From positions 124,001 to 188,000 of the forward strand of contig NZ_CAMPKE010000001.1 in the NCBI RefSeq assembly GCF_946887195.1: a stretch of DNA of 64,000 bases. The letters run 5' to 3'. A program made the translations under genes and the position numbers. The notes beneath the pieces were generated by a model, which saw nothing but the letters and a program-made list of their open reading frames with translations, was not told the origin of the DNA and made no database searches. Source of the DNA: an uncultured Halomonas sp. (lineage in GTDB: Bacteria > Pseudomonadota > Gammaproteobacteria > Pseudomonadales > Halomonadaceae). This document shows positions 53,728 to 61,562 of this stretch, piece by piece. The stretch's first letter is position 1; each line of letters opens with the position of its first letter.

Positions 53728-54855
53728 TCAGGGTACGCCGAGTTCGATGGCGAGCCGCTTGACCGGGGTGAGTGTCTCGACCAGTCCTCGCTGCTGCAGG
53801 TAGGCTTCGAAGCGCGCGTAACGTTGCTCCTGCAGTACCCCCGGGCGCAACGCGAGGTAGCGCAGTGTATCCTGCCAGGCTTGGGCATTGGTTTCGGTAT
53901 CCAGCGCCGGCCTGGCATTGCGCACGAGTTCCCACGCCTGCTGGGGATGGTTGACCGCCCATAACGTGGCTTGCTGCAAGGCCTCGAGAAAGCTGGCGAT
54001 GTCTCGTCGATGCTGCTTGAGGGTGTCGCGATTGGCGATCAGGATCATCTCATCGTAGAGCGGCACGCCATGTTCCTCGACGGCGAATGCCACCGTCATG
54101 ACGCCTTCCTGGGCCATCTGGCGTCGCTCCAGGTGGCGCTGCGCACCGATCACGGCATCGACATCATTGCGAATCAGCGAGCGTGTCAACGCGAAATCGA
54201 CCCGTTTCAGTTTTACGTCCTTCGGCGATACGGACTGGTTGGACAACATCCCATCGAGCAATACTCGAGCCTGCTCCTCGAGGGCATAACCAATCGTCTT
54301 GCCTTCAAGATCGGTCAGCGAAGCGATGCCGCTATCCTTGCGTACTAGCAGGGCACTGAGTGGCATGGGAACCAGCGTGCCGACGCGGATCAGCGGTAGA
54401 CCCTGTTCAACCAGCATATGCAATCTGGGCTGTGAGGTTATCGCCAGTTCGGTACGTTGCGCGGCGACCAGCTTGGGGGGAACGCTGGGATCTGCGGGCA
54501 TGGTCAGAACGACATCGAGACCTTCGCGTTCGAACAGGCCGCGCTCCTGAGCGATGATCAGCGGTGCATGATAGAGGTTGAGATACCAATCCAACATCAC
54601 GTTCAGGCGATGTTCAGGTGGTGGAGTGATCGGCTCGGGTGCCTGCACGACGACTCGTGGCGCGGGAGGAATGCTGGGTCTGGCCTCGCTCCGATCCACG
54701 TCGCCAGACGCACGTTCGCGATGTGAGATGGCGATGGCCGTATCGATCGCGGCTTCGCTGATTACCGGGGCATCGTTCTTACCCGATGCCGGGCCAATGA
54801 TGGCCAGCATCAGGATCAATGCCATCGGTAGAATATTGCGCAGCACTATGGTCAT
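53728..54855 (-). CDS. Orphan NMT1/THI5-like periplasmic binding protein
   Basis: 375 residues. Signal sequence (LPMALILMLAIIGPASGK), then a low-complexity linker of about 60 residues, and an NMT1/SBP-9-like domain: LNVMLDWYLNLYHAPLIIAQ, RGLFEREGLDVVL, SLTDLEGKTIGYALEEQARV. The motif DWYLN-YHAPL recalls binding proteins for pyrimidine thiamine precursors and for nitrate/sulfonate/taurine. No permease or ATPase lies near, so it either shares another system or works in sensing. Divergent from nhaP2. The long linker after the signal peptide is unusual. Confidence 0.78.
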   Translation of the reverse strand: MTIVLRNILPMALILMLAIIGPASGKNDAPVISEAAIDTAIAISHRERASGDVDRSEARPSIPPAPRVVVQAPEPITPPPEHRLNVMLDWYLNLYHAPLIIAQERGLFEREGLDVVLTMPADPSVPPKLVAAQRTELAITSQPRLHMLVEQGLPLIRVGTLVPMPLSALLVRKDSGIASLTDLEGKTIGYALEEQARVLLDGMLSNQSVSPKDVKLKRVDFALTRSLIRNDVDAVIGAQRHLERRQMAQEGVMTVAFAVEEHGVPLYDEMILIANRDTLKQHRRDIASFLEALQQATLWAVNHPQQAWELVRNARPALDTETNAQAWQDTLRYLALRPGVLQEQRYARFEAYLQQRGLVETLTPVKRLAIELGVP

Positions 54856-55073
54856 GGCGTCCTTTCTGAACGGCGAGGGCTGGCCCCGCTGCGGTTGCGG
54901 CCGCTCAGTCTATCCTCAGCGGCGACGCCGTGACCAGCCTGGGGAATCAACGGCGCCGGTCCGCTTCAGCCGGCTCGAAGCGAGCCACTGCATGGCGGCG
55001 TATGGGCATCGTCCGTCGCGGTAAGTGGGGCGGCATGGCATAATTGGCGAGTCGTTTCCCGAAAGGCCCCGCC

Positions 55074-56783
55074 ATGGATAGCATCAATACCCTGTTTCTT
55101 TTCAGTGGCTCGCTGATCGCGCTGAGCATTCTCGCCAGTCGTCTTTCATCGCTGTTCGGGCTGCCGTTATTGGTGATTTTCCTGGGATTGGGAATGCTGG
55201 CCGGTGAAGATGGCTTGCTCGGCATCGATTTCGACGACTACTCCCTGGCTTTCATCATCGGCCATTTGGCCCTGGCGATGATCCTGCTCGATGGCGGTTT
55301 GAGAACACGGCTGAAGACGTTTCGCGTTGGCTTCAAACCGGCCCTGTCGCTGGCCACGGTAGGCGTTTTCGTCACCAGCGGGGTGGTCGGCGTCTTCGCG
55401 ATGTGGATTTTCGACCTGAGCCTGATCCAGGGATTGCTGGTCGGCGCCATCGTCGGCTCCACCGACGCGGCGGCGGTATTCTCGATGCTCAGCGGGAGTG
55501 GGGTAAACATCAACGAGCGCGTCAGCGCCACGTTGGAGATCGAATCGGGTACTAACGATCCGATGGCAATCTTCCTGACCATCACCCTGATAGAAATGTT
55601 AACGGGTGATATTGGCGGGCCATTGGATACGCTGTTGCTGTTCATCAAGCAGTTTGGCCTGGGCCTGCTGATCGGCATAGGCTTCGGTTGGCTGAGCGGG
55701 CGATTGCTGCGCTCGATAGACCTGGCTCCAGGGTTGTATTCCCTATTGGCCCTGGCACTGGGTTTTTGTATCTTCGGTTTGACCAGCGCCCTGGGAGGAA
55801 GCGGTTTCCTGGCCATCTATCTGGCTGGGCTGATGATCGGCAATCGGCCGGGACGCCATCTTCAATTCATTCTACCGGTTCACGATGGGCTGGCCTGGCT
55901 GAGCCAGATAGGTCTATTTCTTGTGCTGGGCATGCTCGTCTCGCCTAGCGAAATGCTCGAGTATGCCGTGCCCGGCGGTTTGGTGGCGCTCGTTTTGATC
56001 TTGGTCGCGAGACCGCTGGCGGTGCTCCTGGCGATCAAGCCCTTCTTCAGTTTTCGTTGGCGCGAAATCACCTTCATCTCCTGGGTGGGATTGCGCGGCG
56101 CAGTACCGATCGTGCTATCGATCTTTCCGGTGATCGGCGGCGTCGAAAATGCCGCGCTGTATTTCAACGTGGCCTTTTTCGTGGTCCTGCTATCGCTGCT
56201 GATACAGGGCACATCGTTAGCCCCCATGTCTCGTTGGACCCGCGTCGATATACCCACGGGAGTTACGCCCAATCACCGTGGGGTGCTGGGTGTCCTGCCC
56301 GAAAACGATTATGAAATATTCGTCTATCAGGTCGAGAACGAAGCCTTGGAGGATGTGCCGATTCGCCTGCTGCGCTTTCCTTCGGGGGCACTGATTTCGG
56401 CACTGTTTCGTCAGCATGCGATGTTGCACCCCAAGGGCAGCACACGGCTTAAGCTTGGCGATATGCTCTGCGTGATCGGGCGCACCGACGATTTGCCAGC
56501 GCTCAATAGACTGTTCAATGGCGATGCCCGACTCAAGCGTGAGCGTGCCTTCTTCGGCACGTTCACGCTAGATGGCGAGGCGCTGATGAGCGACGTTGCC
56601 GATGCCTATGGCCTGACGCTCAGTCCCGGCGAGCATGACATGTCGTTGGGCGAATTCGTGTCATTGCGTGTCGGTGGACATCCGGTGGTTGGCGACGATG
56701 TCGGTTGGCATGGCATCCATTGGGTGGTCAGTGCGATGAATGGCAACCGAGTGACCAAGGTGGGATTGAGGCTCTATCAGTGA
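55074..56783 (+). CDS. nhaP2: K+/H+ antiporter NhaP2 (CvrA) type
   Basis: 569 residues from ATG 55074 (GAAAGG ahead); a start at 55044 adds ten residues. Thirteen or so membrane helices of the CPA1 family: LPLLVIFLGLGMLAGEDGLL, MILLDGGLRTRLKTF, AIVGSTDAAAVFSMLSGSGV and TLEIESGTNDPMAIFLT (the ND ion-binding pair). The C-terminus has a TrkA-C-like domain (EDVPIRLLRFPSGALISALF; LGDMLCVIGRTDDL) and a CorC/HlyC-type end. NhaP2 expels K+ in exchange for protons and helps after hyper-osmotic loads, fitting a halotolerant organism. Confidence 0.93.
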   Translation: MDSINTLFLFSGSLIALSILASRLSSLFGLPLLVIFLGLGMLAGEDGLLGIDFDDYSLAFIIGHLALAMILLDGGLRTRLKTFRVGFKPALSLATVGVFVTSGVVGVFAMWIFDLSLIQGLLVGAIVGSTDAAAVFSMLSGSGVNINERVSATLEIESGTNDPMAIFLTITLIEMLTGDIGGPLDTLLLFIKQFGLGLLIGIGFGWLSGRLLRSIDLAPGLYSLLALALGFCIFGLTSALGGSGFLAIYLAGLMIGNRPGRHLQFILPVHDGLAWLSQIGLFLVLGMLVSPSEMLEYAVPGGLVALVLILVARPLAVLLAIKPFFSFRWREITFISWVGLRGAVPIVLSIFPVIGGVENAALYFNVAFFVVLLSLLIQGTSLAPMSRWTRVDIPTGVTPNHRGVLGVLPENDYEIFVYQVENEALEDVPIRLLRFPSGALISALFRQHAMLHPKGSTRLKLGDMLCVIGRTDDLPALNRLFNGDARLKRERAFFGTFTLDGEALMSDVADAYGLTLSPGEHDMSLGEFVSLRVGGHPVVGDDVGWHGIHWVVSAMNGNRVTKVGLRLYQ

Positions 56784-56810
56784 CCCAGCGTGGGTTGTCG
56801 TCAAGTTGGA

Positions 56811-57401
56811 TCACGACCGGTAGAGCTGCTCGAATTCGGCCTTGAGATCCCGGTCGTGCACTATGATTTCCGACGTCTTGACGTTGCCGCTGGCATCTTT
56901 CCACTGAACGGTATTGCTTCCCTCGATGAGCGCGGCATTGGCTTCTGCCGCCGTCGAAACGGAAATATCGTTGATATGGTAGATGACCGCTTTATCGGTA
57001 ATCGTACCCAGCAGCGGGCTGCCCAAGGACATGCGCAGGACTTTCAATGCCTTGCTACCGTCCGCGAACTCATCACTGGCCAATTGATGGCGGGAGGAGT
57101 CGGGGAGAGGCCCCTGATCGCTTTCCACCCCATCCTGGCGATAGAAATCGATGGTGTTCTTCAAATCGTCATTGATCATCGAACAAAAAACGGTAAGCAA
57201 TAGCAGAACCAGTGTTAGTCCGATCAGACCGAAAATAACCGGGTAATCGTAGCTTGTACGAATAATAGAGGCGTTATCGGTAATCATTGTTTCAGTAATA
57301 ATGCCGCAGCGCATGATCAGAAACGTCGAGCCTATTGCCGAGCCCGCCGTCAGAACCCAGATTACCCATATCCAGATATCCCATTTTTCAGGATTTGACA
57401 T
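56811..57401 (-). CDS. Hypothetical membrane protein with C-terminal PDZ-like segment
   Basis: 196 residues, not recognised. Two membrane segments (WIWVIWVLTAGSAIGSTFL, about residues 10-28; IFGLIGLTLVLLLLTVFCSM, about 56-75) flank a short loop. The soluble C-terminal 110 residues contain GSPLLGTITDKAVIYHINDI and STAAEANAALIEGSNTVQW, a pattern similar to the ligand loop and second half of a PDZ domain. The gene and its upstream region have lower G+C than the neighbours, suggesting recent acquisition or loose constraint. It is convergent with nhaP2. Confidence 0.7.
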   Translation of the reverse strand: MSNPEKWDIWIWVIWVLTAGSAIGSTFLIMRCGIITETMITDNASIIRTSYDYPVIFGLIGLTLVLLLLTVFCSMINDDLKNTIDFYRQDGVESDQGPLPDSSRHQLASDEFADGSKALKVLRMSLGSPLLGTITDKAVIYHINDISVSTAAEANAALIEGSNTVQWKDASGNVKTSEIIVHDRDLKAEFEQLYRS

Positions 57402-57819
57402 TATTTTTCTCTATACAGAACATCATTATTATAGATGACTGCACGATTATAGATGGCTTGCGCGATGCGATTCCAGAGTTTGTTTTAACGTTATTTTGAA
57501 TCGATTGCGTTCCTAATTAAACTATGAATTACCGACGATGATTTCGCATCGATACACACATTAAGCGTGGCATAACGTAATAATAGGTATCGAAACGTTA
57601 AATACCGCTACTTCAAGTAACTTACATGCCTGTGCCATCGAACATCCGCGTTTTACCGTTTATCGGCCGAAACGAGCAAGTTGCAAATTGACAAGCTCAT
57701 ATCGGCTTGCCAGCCTGAGAAGAAGGACAAGCCGATATGAGCCCAGGAAATGGCCATTTGTCTTTGGCGACGACTCTCGGCAGTCCGCCTTCGCTAACCG
57801 GCAATCAAAGGACGATACC
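57402..57819. other. 418-bp AT-rich divergent intergenic region
   Basis: No convincing gene. It contains two direct copies of ATTATAGATG (57428-57437, 57446-57455), stretches of A+T-rich sequence likely to hold promoters, and a 15-bp perfect inverted repeat at 57695-57742. The last 75 bases before the reductase gene read like a fragment of repetitive non-coding sequence. Confidence 0.55.
57695..57742. repeat. 15-bp perfect inverted repeat with 18-base loop
   Basis: GCTCATATCGGCTTG (57695-57709) and CAAGCCGATATGAGC (57728-57742) are exact reverse complements. The hairpin sits in the leader of the flavodoxin-fold reductase gene, 78 bases before its GTG. It could be a transcript hairpin, an operator or a relic of a mobile repeat. 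Confidence 0.75.
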
Positions 57820-58428
57820 GTGACGCTATCCGCTTTCGCTATTAACTGTACATTGAAATCCTCTCCCACCGAATCCTCCTGCGAGCGGTTGTTAACGCAA
57901 ACCTTGGCTGAGTTCGAACGCCATGGCGTAAAAACCGAGCTGCTGCGCGCGGCGGATTACCATATTAAACCCGGCGTAACCTCCGATGAGGGTGAGGGCG
58001 ATGACTGGCCCGAGATCCGCCGAAAAGTACTGGATGCCGATATTTTCATTCTCGGCACGCCGATCTGGCTGGGCCATCCATCGAGTCTTTGCCAGCGTGT
58101 TCTCGAGCGCCTGGATGCCTTTCTCGGCGAGAAAGACGACGCGGGGCGCATGGTTTCATATGGTCGAGTCGCCGGTGTCGCGGTGGTCGGCAACGAAGAT
58201 GGCGCTCACCATGTGGTCGCGGATCTTTTTCAAGGGTTGAACGATGTCGGTTTCACCCTTGCCGCCAACGCATGCACCTACTGGGTCGGCGAAGCGATGC
58301 AGCCGGGCGATTTCAAGGATTTGCCGAAGACGCCCGACGCGGTCGCCCAGGCGACGGCGGGATTCGCCCGTAACAGCGTGCACCTGGTGAATCAATTGAA
58401 GCAGGCTCAATACCCGGCACAACAGTAG
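57820..58428 (+). CDS. Flavodoxin-fold NAD(P)H-dependent FMN reductase family protein
   Basis: 202 residues from GTG 57820, with AAAGGA upstream; ATG 57688 would cross the hairpin and add unrelated sequence. LSAFAINCTLKSSPTESSCE matches the phosphate-binding loop of NADPH-dependent FMN reductases. DADIFILGTPIWLGHPSSLC and VGNEDGAHHVVADLFQGLND are the flavin-contact regions. It likely reduces quinones or flavins in the cytoplasm; the exact substrate is unknown. Followed after nine bases by a small acidic protein gene with a strong ribosome site. Confidence 0.82.
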   Translation: MTLSAFAINCTLKSSPTESSCERLLTQTLAEFERHGVKTELLRAADYHIKPGVTSDEGEGDDWPEIRRKVLDADIFILGTPIWLGHPSSLCQRVLERLDAFLGEKDDAGRMVSYGRVAGVAVVGNEDGAHHVVADLFQGLNDVGFTLAANACTYWVGEAMQPGDFKDLPKTPDAVAQATAGFARNSVHLVNQLKQAQYPAQQ

Positions 58429-58437
58429 GAGGTGGCC

Positions 58438-58698
58438 ATGACTCGCACGGCACGCGTCGAGCCTATCAAGGAAGAGCGCGAGGACAGCATATTGATCAGC
58501 GGCTGGAGAGTGGTCGACGTCAGCGCCTCGAATCACTCCGAAGTATCCCGCCACGATACCGAACCCGAAGCGATTGCGGCCGCACGCGAATACGAAAGAG
58601 AGACATCGAAGGAGCCGGGATCGGATCCGGACGACACACAGGATTATGACAGTTCGGACACGAGCGAGTGGAGCGGGAGAGAGCAGGAAAGGGAGTGA
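58438..58698 (+). CDS. Small acidic protein, DUF2188-like
   Basis: 86 residues from ATG 58438, with AGGAGGT just upstream. Residues about 21-52 (GWRVVDVSASNHSEVSRHDT, then EPEAIAAAREYERE) resemble DUF2188, a short beta-beta-alpha module of unknown function. The last 35 residues are Asp/Ser/Glu-rich and probably disordered. Nine bases after the reductase gene, likely the same transcript. Its stop codon is one base from the tRNA-Ser 3' end on the other strand. Confidence 0.65.
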   Translation: MTRTARVEPIKEEREDSILISGWRVVDVSASNHSEVSRHDTEPEAIAAAREYERETSKEPGSDPDDTQDYDSSDTSEWSGREQERE

Positions 58699-58699
58699 G

Positions 58700-58789
58700 T
58701 GGCGGAGGGACAGGGATTCGAACCCTGGAAGGGCGTTAACCCTTGCCGGTTTTCAAGACCGGTGCATTCAACCGCTCTGCCATCCCTCC
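58700..58789 (-). tRNA. serT: tRNA-Ser(UGA)
   Basis: Reading the minus strand from 58789, the acceptor stem GGAGGGA pairs with TCCCTCC, then discriminator G and an encoded CCA. The anticodon stem CCGGT/ACCGG encloses CTTGAAA, giving anticodon TGA (plus-strand 58753-58755), which decodes UCA and related serine codons. The long variable arm (GGGTTAACGCCC) is the serine class II feature, and GGTTCGAATCC is the T-loop. Total 90 bases with CCA. Confidence 0.95.
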
Positions 58790-58804
58790 GGCTCACGGCG
58801 TTGA

Positions 58805-58832
58805 ATACTACCAACTTTTGCGCAGTCGTCAA
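58805..58832 (-). promoter_or_regulatory. Sigma-70 promoter of tRNA-Ser
   Basis: On the minus strand TTGACG (58827-58832), 16 bases, TAGTAT (58805-58810). The transcript would start just before the mature 5' end at 58789. Near-consensus boxes with tight spacing suit a strong stable-RNA promoter. Confidence 0.65.
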
Positions 58833-58917
58833 GAGCGTTGGCAATCAGCGGGTTAAGAGAACAAGGCGTTTGGAAGGAACAGGGTGGCCCGGCTATACCC
58901 ATCAAGGAGAAAGGACC

Positions 58918-59208
58918 ATGGCAGAGCACATGACACGCGTGCCGATAGAGCAGGTTGGCAGTGCACAGCTCGCCAACGTGCACATCATCGGAGCGATCGG
59001 CCGGGACGACGACTCGCATCGCTACGTCGAATTGATGAGCGACCTGCAGCATCTACCCATGGGCAGTTCCGAAGAGGGCGGTGTCGCCAATATTCTGCTG
59101 GTCGAGGTGGATGATCCCAACGACTCGCAGTGCCTGCGCGATGCGGTCGAAACGCTCGCTCGGCATGAGCACTTCGAGCAGCGTCGCCACTGTTTCAAGC
59201 AGTACTGA
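58918..59208 (+). CDS. Small conserved-looking hypothetical protein
   Basis: 96 residues from ATG 58918, with AGGAGAAAGGA upstream; the open frame continues upstream through the tRNA gene but that part is not protein-coding. No family recognised. The sequence is soluble with a pattern of alternating strands and helices (LANVHIIGAIGRDDDSHRYV; ANILLVEVDDPNDSQCLRDA) and two cysteines. A single-gene unit between tRNA-Ser and yccA. Confidence 0.6.
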   Translation: MAEHMTRVPIEQVGSAQLANVHIIGAIGRDDDSHRYVELMSDLQHLPMGSSEEGGVANILLVEVDDPNDSQCLRDAVETLARHEHFEQRRHCFKQY

Positions 59209-59348
59209 AATCGATATCCGCCACGCGCCTGGATCGGCTCCGCATGCACGACATGCGACGCGTTAAATGATGTTGCTTGCGAAGGGAACGCCAAGCCTGC
59301 ATCCTTGGTCTATTATCGAGATCAATAACGCACAGGGAGCCTCGATTC

Positions 59349-60020
59349 ATGGCCTACCAATCCTCACATGTGACCGATCGTCAGCAGACGCAGGCGGTCA
59401 GCGCCAACAAAGTGCTTCGCAATACCTACATGTTGCTGGCAATGACGTTGCTGTTCTCGGCCGTGACTGCCGGTGCGGCAATGGCCATGGGCATCGCCCA
59501 GTTGAACATTTTCGTGTTCTTCATCGGTGCCTACGGCCTGATGTTTCTGGTACACAAGACCGCCAACTCCGCGATGGGATTGCTGGCGACCTTCGCTTTC
59601 ACCGGCTTCATGGGCTTCACGCTGGGGCCGCTGCTCAGCCTCTACCTGACCATACCCAATGGCGCGCAATTAGTCATGACCGCGCTGGCCATGACCGGGG
59701 TGACATTCGTCGGCCTGTCCGCCGTGGCGCTGATTACCAAGAAGGATTTCAGCTTCCTCAGTAACTTCCTGATGGCCGGTGCCATCGTACTGATCCTGGC
59801 GATGGTCGTGGCGATGATCTTCGATATCGCCGCACTGGCGCTGGCGGTTTCCGCCGGTTTCGTGCTGTTCTCCTCGGCGGTGATCCTCTACCAGACCAGC
59901 GAGATCGTACACCGTGCGGGAGAAACCAATTACATTCTGGCGGCCATCACGCTCTATGTGTCGATCTATAATCTGTTCGTCAGCCTGCTGATGCTGCTGG
60001 GTGTGATGAGCGACGACTGA
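59349..60020 (+). CDS. yccA: Bax inhibitor-1 family membrane protein YccA
   Basis: 223 residues from ATG 59349 after GGGAG; a longer reading of 24 residues is not favoured. Seven membrane segments. LRNTYMLLAMTLLFSAVTAG, GFMGFTLGPLLSLYL and the ending ETNYILAAITLYVSIYNLFV, with the conserved acidic residues of the BI-1 fold, match E. coli YccA, a modulator of the FtsH protease and of jammed translocons. It precedes the tus genes, as yccA is next to tusE in E. coli. A terminator follows. Confidence 0.93.
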   Translation: MAYQSSHVTDRQQTQAVSANKVLRNTYMLLAMTLLFSAVTAGAAMAMGIAQLNIFVFFIGAYGLMFLVHKTANSAMGLLATFAFTGFMGFTLGPLLSLYLTIPNGAQLVMTALAMTGVTFVGLSAVALITKKDFSFLSNFLMAGAIVLILAMVVAMIFDIAALALAVSAGFVLFSSAVILYQTSEIVHRAGETNYILAAITLYVSIYNLFVSLLMLLGVMSDD

Positions 60021-60045
60021 TCGCGCCGGATCGTTGTAGCGATAC

Positions 60046-60080
60046 GGCCCCGCCTGCCCAGGCGGGGCCGGTTTGTTTGT
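60046..60080 (+). terminator. Hairpin terminator after yccA
   Basis: GGCCCCGCC (60046-60054) and GGCGGGGCC (60061-60069) form a perfect 9-bp stem with loop TGCCCA, followed by GGTTTGTTTGT. The T tract is interrupted, so termination may be partial before tusD. Confidence 0.7.
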
Positions 60081-60099
60081 ACGCCGAGGAAGCTATCGC

Positions 60100-60492
60100 A
60101 TGCGCTATGCAATTCTCGTTCAGGGTGCGCCCTATAGCCACCAAGCCGCGCACTCGGCGCTGCGCTTCGCCGACGCGCTGATCGCTCGCGGGCACCGGTT
60201 GGAGACGGTGTTCTTCTACCACGACGGCGTCTACAATGCCTCGCGGCTGGCATCGCCGCCTCAGGACGAACCGCACCTGGTCGATGCCTGGCAGCGCCTG
60301 CATGACGTTCACGGTACCGCGCTGTTGGTTTGTGTCGCCGCCGCCCTGCGCCGGGGCTTGCTCGACGAGCGTGAAGCCAGGCGCCATGGCAAGCAGGGGC
60401 ATAGTCTGGAAGCGCCATTTGAGTTGGCTGGCGTCGGTCAGTTGGTCGATGCCGGAACGACCCACGATCGTCTGATCACGTTTTCTCCCTAG
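60100..60492 (+). CDS. tusD: Sulfur relay protein TusD
   Basis: 130 residues from ATG 60100, preceded by GAGGA. DsrE-fold protein: MRYAILVQGAPYSHQAAHSA and LLVCVAAALRRGLLDE, where the cysteine corresponds to the sulfur-accepting Cys78 of E. coli TusD. As part of the TusBCD heterohexamer it receives persulfide from TusA and passes it to TusE for the 2-thio group of mnm5s2U34 in tRNA. The only subunit of the three with a conserved catalytic cysteine, as seen here. First of four contiguous tus genes. Confidence 0.92.
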   Translation: MRYAILVQGAPYSHQAAHSALRFADALIARGHRLETVFFYHDGVYNASRLASPPQDEPHLVDAWQRLHDVHGTALLVCVAAALRRGLLDEREARRHGKQGHSLEAPFELAGVGQLVDAGTTHDRLITFSP

Positions 60493-60525
60493 CGGTCGAC
60501 AATAGGCGAACCAGGAGGTTTATCG

Positions 60526-60873
60526 ATGCTAGTCGTGTTGCGCCATGCCCCGCATGGCAGTAGCTGGCTTCGAGAAGGGTTGGATGTCGCGTTGGTCGGT
60601 GCGGCCTTTGGCCAGGCAGTGACATTACTGTTTCTTGGCGATGGCGTCGAAGCGCTGGTGCGCCATCAGCAAGCCGGACCGCTGGGCCAGAAGGGCACAC
60701 ACCCGACGCTGGACATGCTGGCCATGTACGACATAGACGATGTACGAGTGGATGCCGAATCGCTGGCCGAGCGTGGGCTAGCGCCGGACGATCTGCACTT
60801 ATCGGTGACTCCTGTCGCGGCCGAGGCACTGCCTGGGCTATTCGCCGAGCATGGGCCGATATTCACTTTCTAA
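60526..60873 (+). CDS. tusC: Sulfur relay protein TusC
   Basis: 115 residues, DsrE/DsrF fold: REGLDVALVGAAFGQAVTLL and LFLGDGVEALVRHQQAG, then YDIDDVRVDAESLAERGL. It has no cysteine at the TusD position, as expected for TusC. It forms the TusBCD core with its neighbours. Thirty-three bases after tusD, with CAGGAGG as ribosome site. Confidence 0.9.
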   Translation: MLVVLRHAPHGSSWLREGLDVALVGAAFGQAVTLLFLGDGVEALVRHQQAGPLGQKGTHPTLDMLAMYDIDDVRVDAESLAERGLAPDDLHLSVTPVAAEALPGLFAEHGPIFTF

Positions 60874-60903
60874 TCCAAGCGCCCCACGAGGAGAAGACTG
60901 CGC

Positions 60904-61194
60904 ATGCTGTTGCACCTGCTCAACCGGTCGCCGGCATCGAATTGCATCTATCGCGATACGCTGCGTGCGATGGGCGATGACGATCGCCTGCTATTGATCG
61001 AAGATGGCGTGTATGGCGCGCTAACGCCACTGGCGGATCGCTTCGAGGCGATCGCCGGTCGGCTCTTCGTGCTGCGTGAAGACCTGGCTTCTCGTGGCCT
61101 GGAAGAGCGCTGTGATGAGCGAGCGCAGGTGATCGACATGCAGGGTTTCGTGGTGTTGACCGAAGAGGCCGAGCGTACGGTGAGCTGGTTCTGA
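60904..61194 (+). CDS. tusB: Sulfur relay protein TusB
   Basis: 96 residues, short DsrH fold: MLLHLLNRSPASNCIYRDTL and LLLIEDGVYGALTPLADRF are typical of TusB/DsrH. The subunit completes the TusBCD hexamer. Its TGA overlaps the ATG of tusE (TGATG), so translation is coupled. The ribosome site is GAGGAG. Confidence 0.9.
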   Translation: MLLHLLNRSPASNCIYRDTLRAMGDDDRLLLIEDGVYGALTPLADRFEAIAGRLFVLREDLASRGLEERCDERAQVIDMQGFVVLTEEAERTVSWF

Positions 61195-61547
61195 TGGCGA
61201 CGACAGGCATTGCCCGTCACGTACGGGTTGGCGAACGCGAGATCGGCCTCGACCCCGAAGGCTATCTGGTCGATCTCCACGATTGGTCGCCGGGCGTGGC
61301 GGAGACCCTGGCTGCGGAGGAGGGGCGCATACTGACCGCCGAGCATTGGGAGATCATCCAGGTGCTGCGCGATTTCTATGCGCGCTTCGAGACGGCGCCA
61401 GCGATGCGGCCATTGGTCAAGGCAGTCGGCCAGGCTCTCGGTGCCGACAAGGGCAAGTCGCTGCATCTCATGAAGCTGTTTCCCGAGAGTCCGGCCAAGG
61501 TCGCCGCACGTTTGGCTGGCTTACCCAAACCCACCAACTGCCTGTAG
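61194..61547 (+). CDS. tusE: Sulfur relay protein TusE (DsrC family)
   Basis: 117 residues. DsrC fold with LDPEGYLVDLHDWSPGVAET and HWEIIQVLRDFYARFETAPA; the C-terminal arm ends LPKPTNCL with the penultimate-position cysteine that takes the persulfide from TusD and hands it to MnmA. Only the C-terminal cysteine is present, which marks TusE rather than dissimilatory DsrC with two. Contiguous tusDCBE in one unit is a complete relay except TusA and MnmA, which are elsewhere. Confidence 0.93.
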   Translation: MATTGIARHVRVGEREIGLDPEGYLVDLHDWSPGVAETLAAEEGRILTAEHWEIIQVLRDFYARFETAPAMRPLVKAVGQALGADKGKSLHLMKLFPESPAKVAARLAGLPKPTNCL

Positions 61548-61562
61548 CGATCCACACCAACC

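Noticed and set aside
57428..57455. Direct repeat ATTATAGATG twice, as a possible iteron or CRISPR start
   Set aside because: Only two copies 18 bases apart in AT-rich DNA; no further units.
58699..58917. N-terminal extension of the 58918 gene through the tRNA
   Set aside because: The extension translates the complement of tRNA-Ser; a strong ribosome site precedes ATG 58918.
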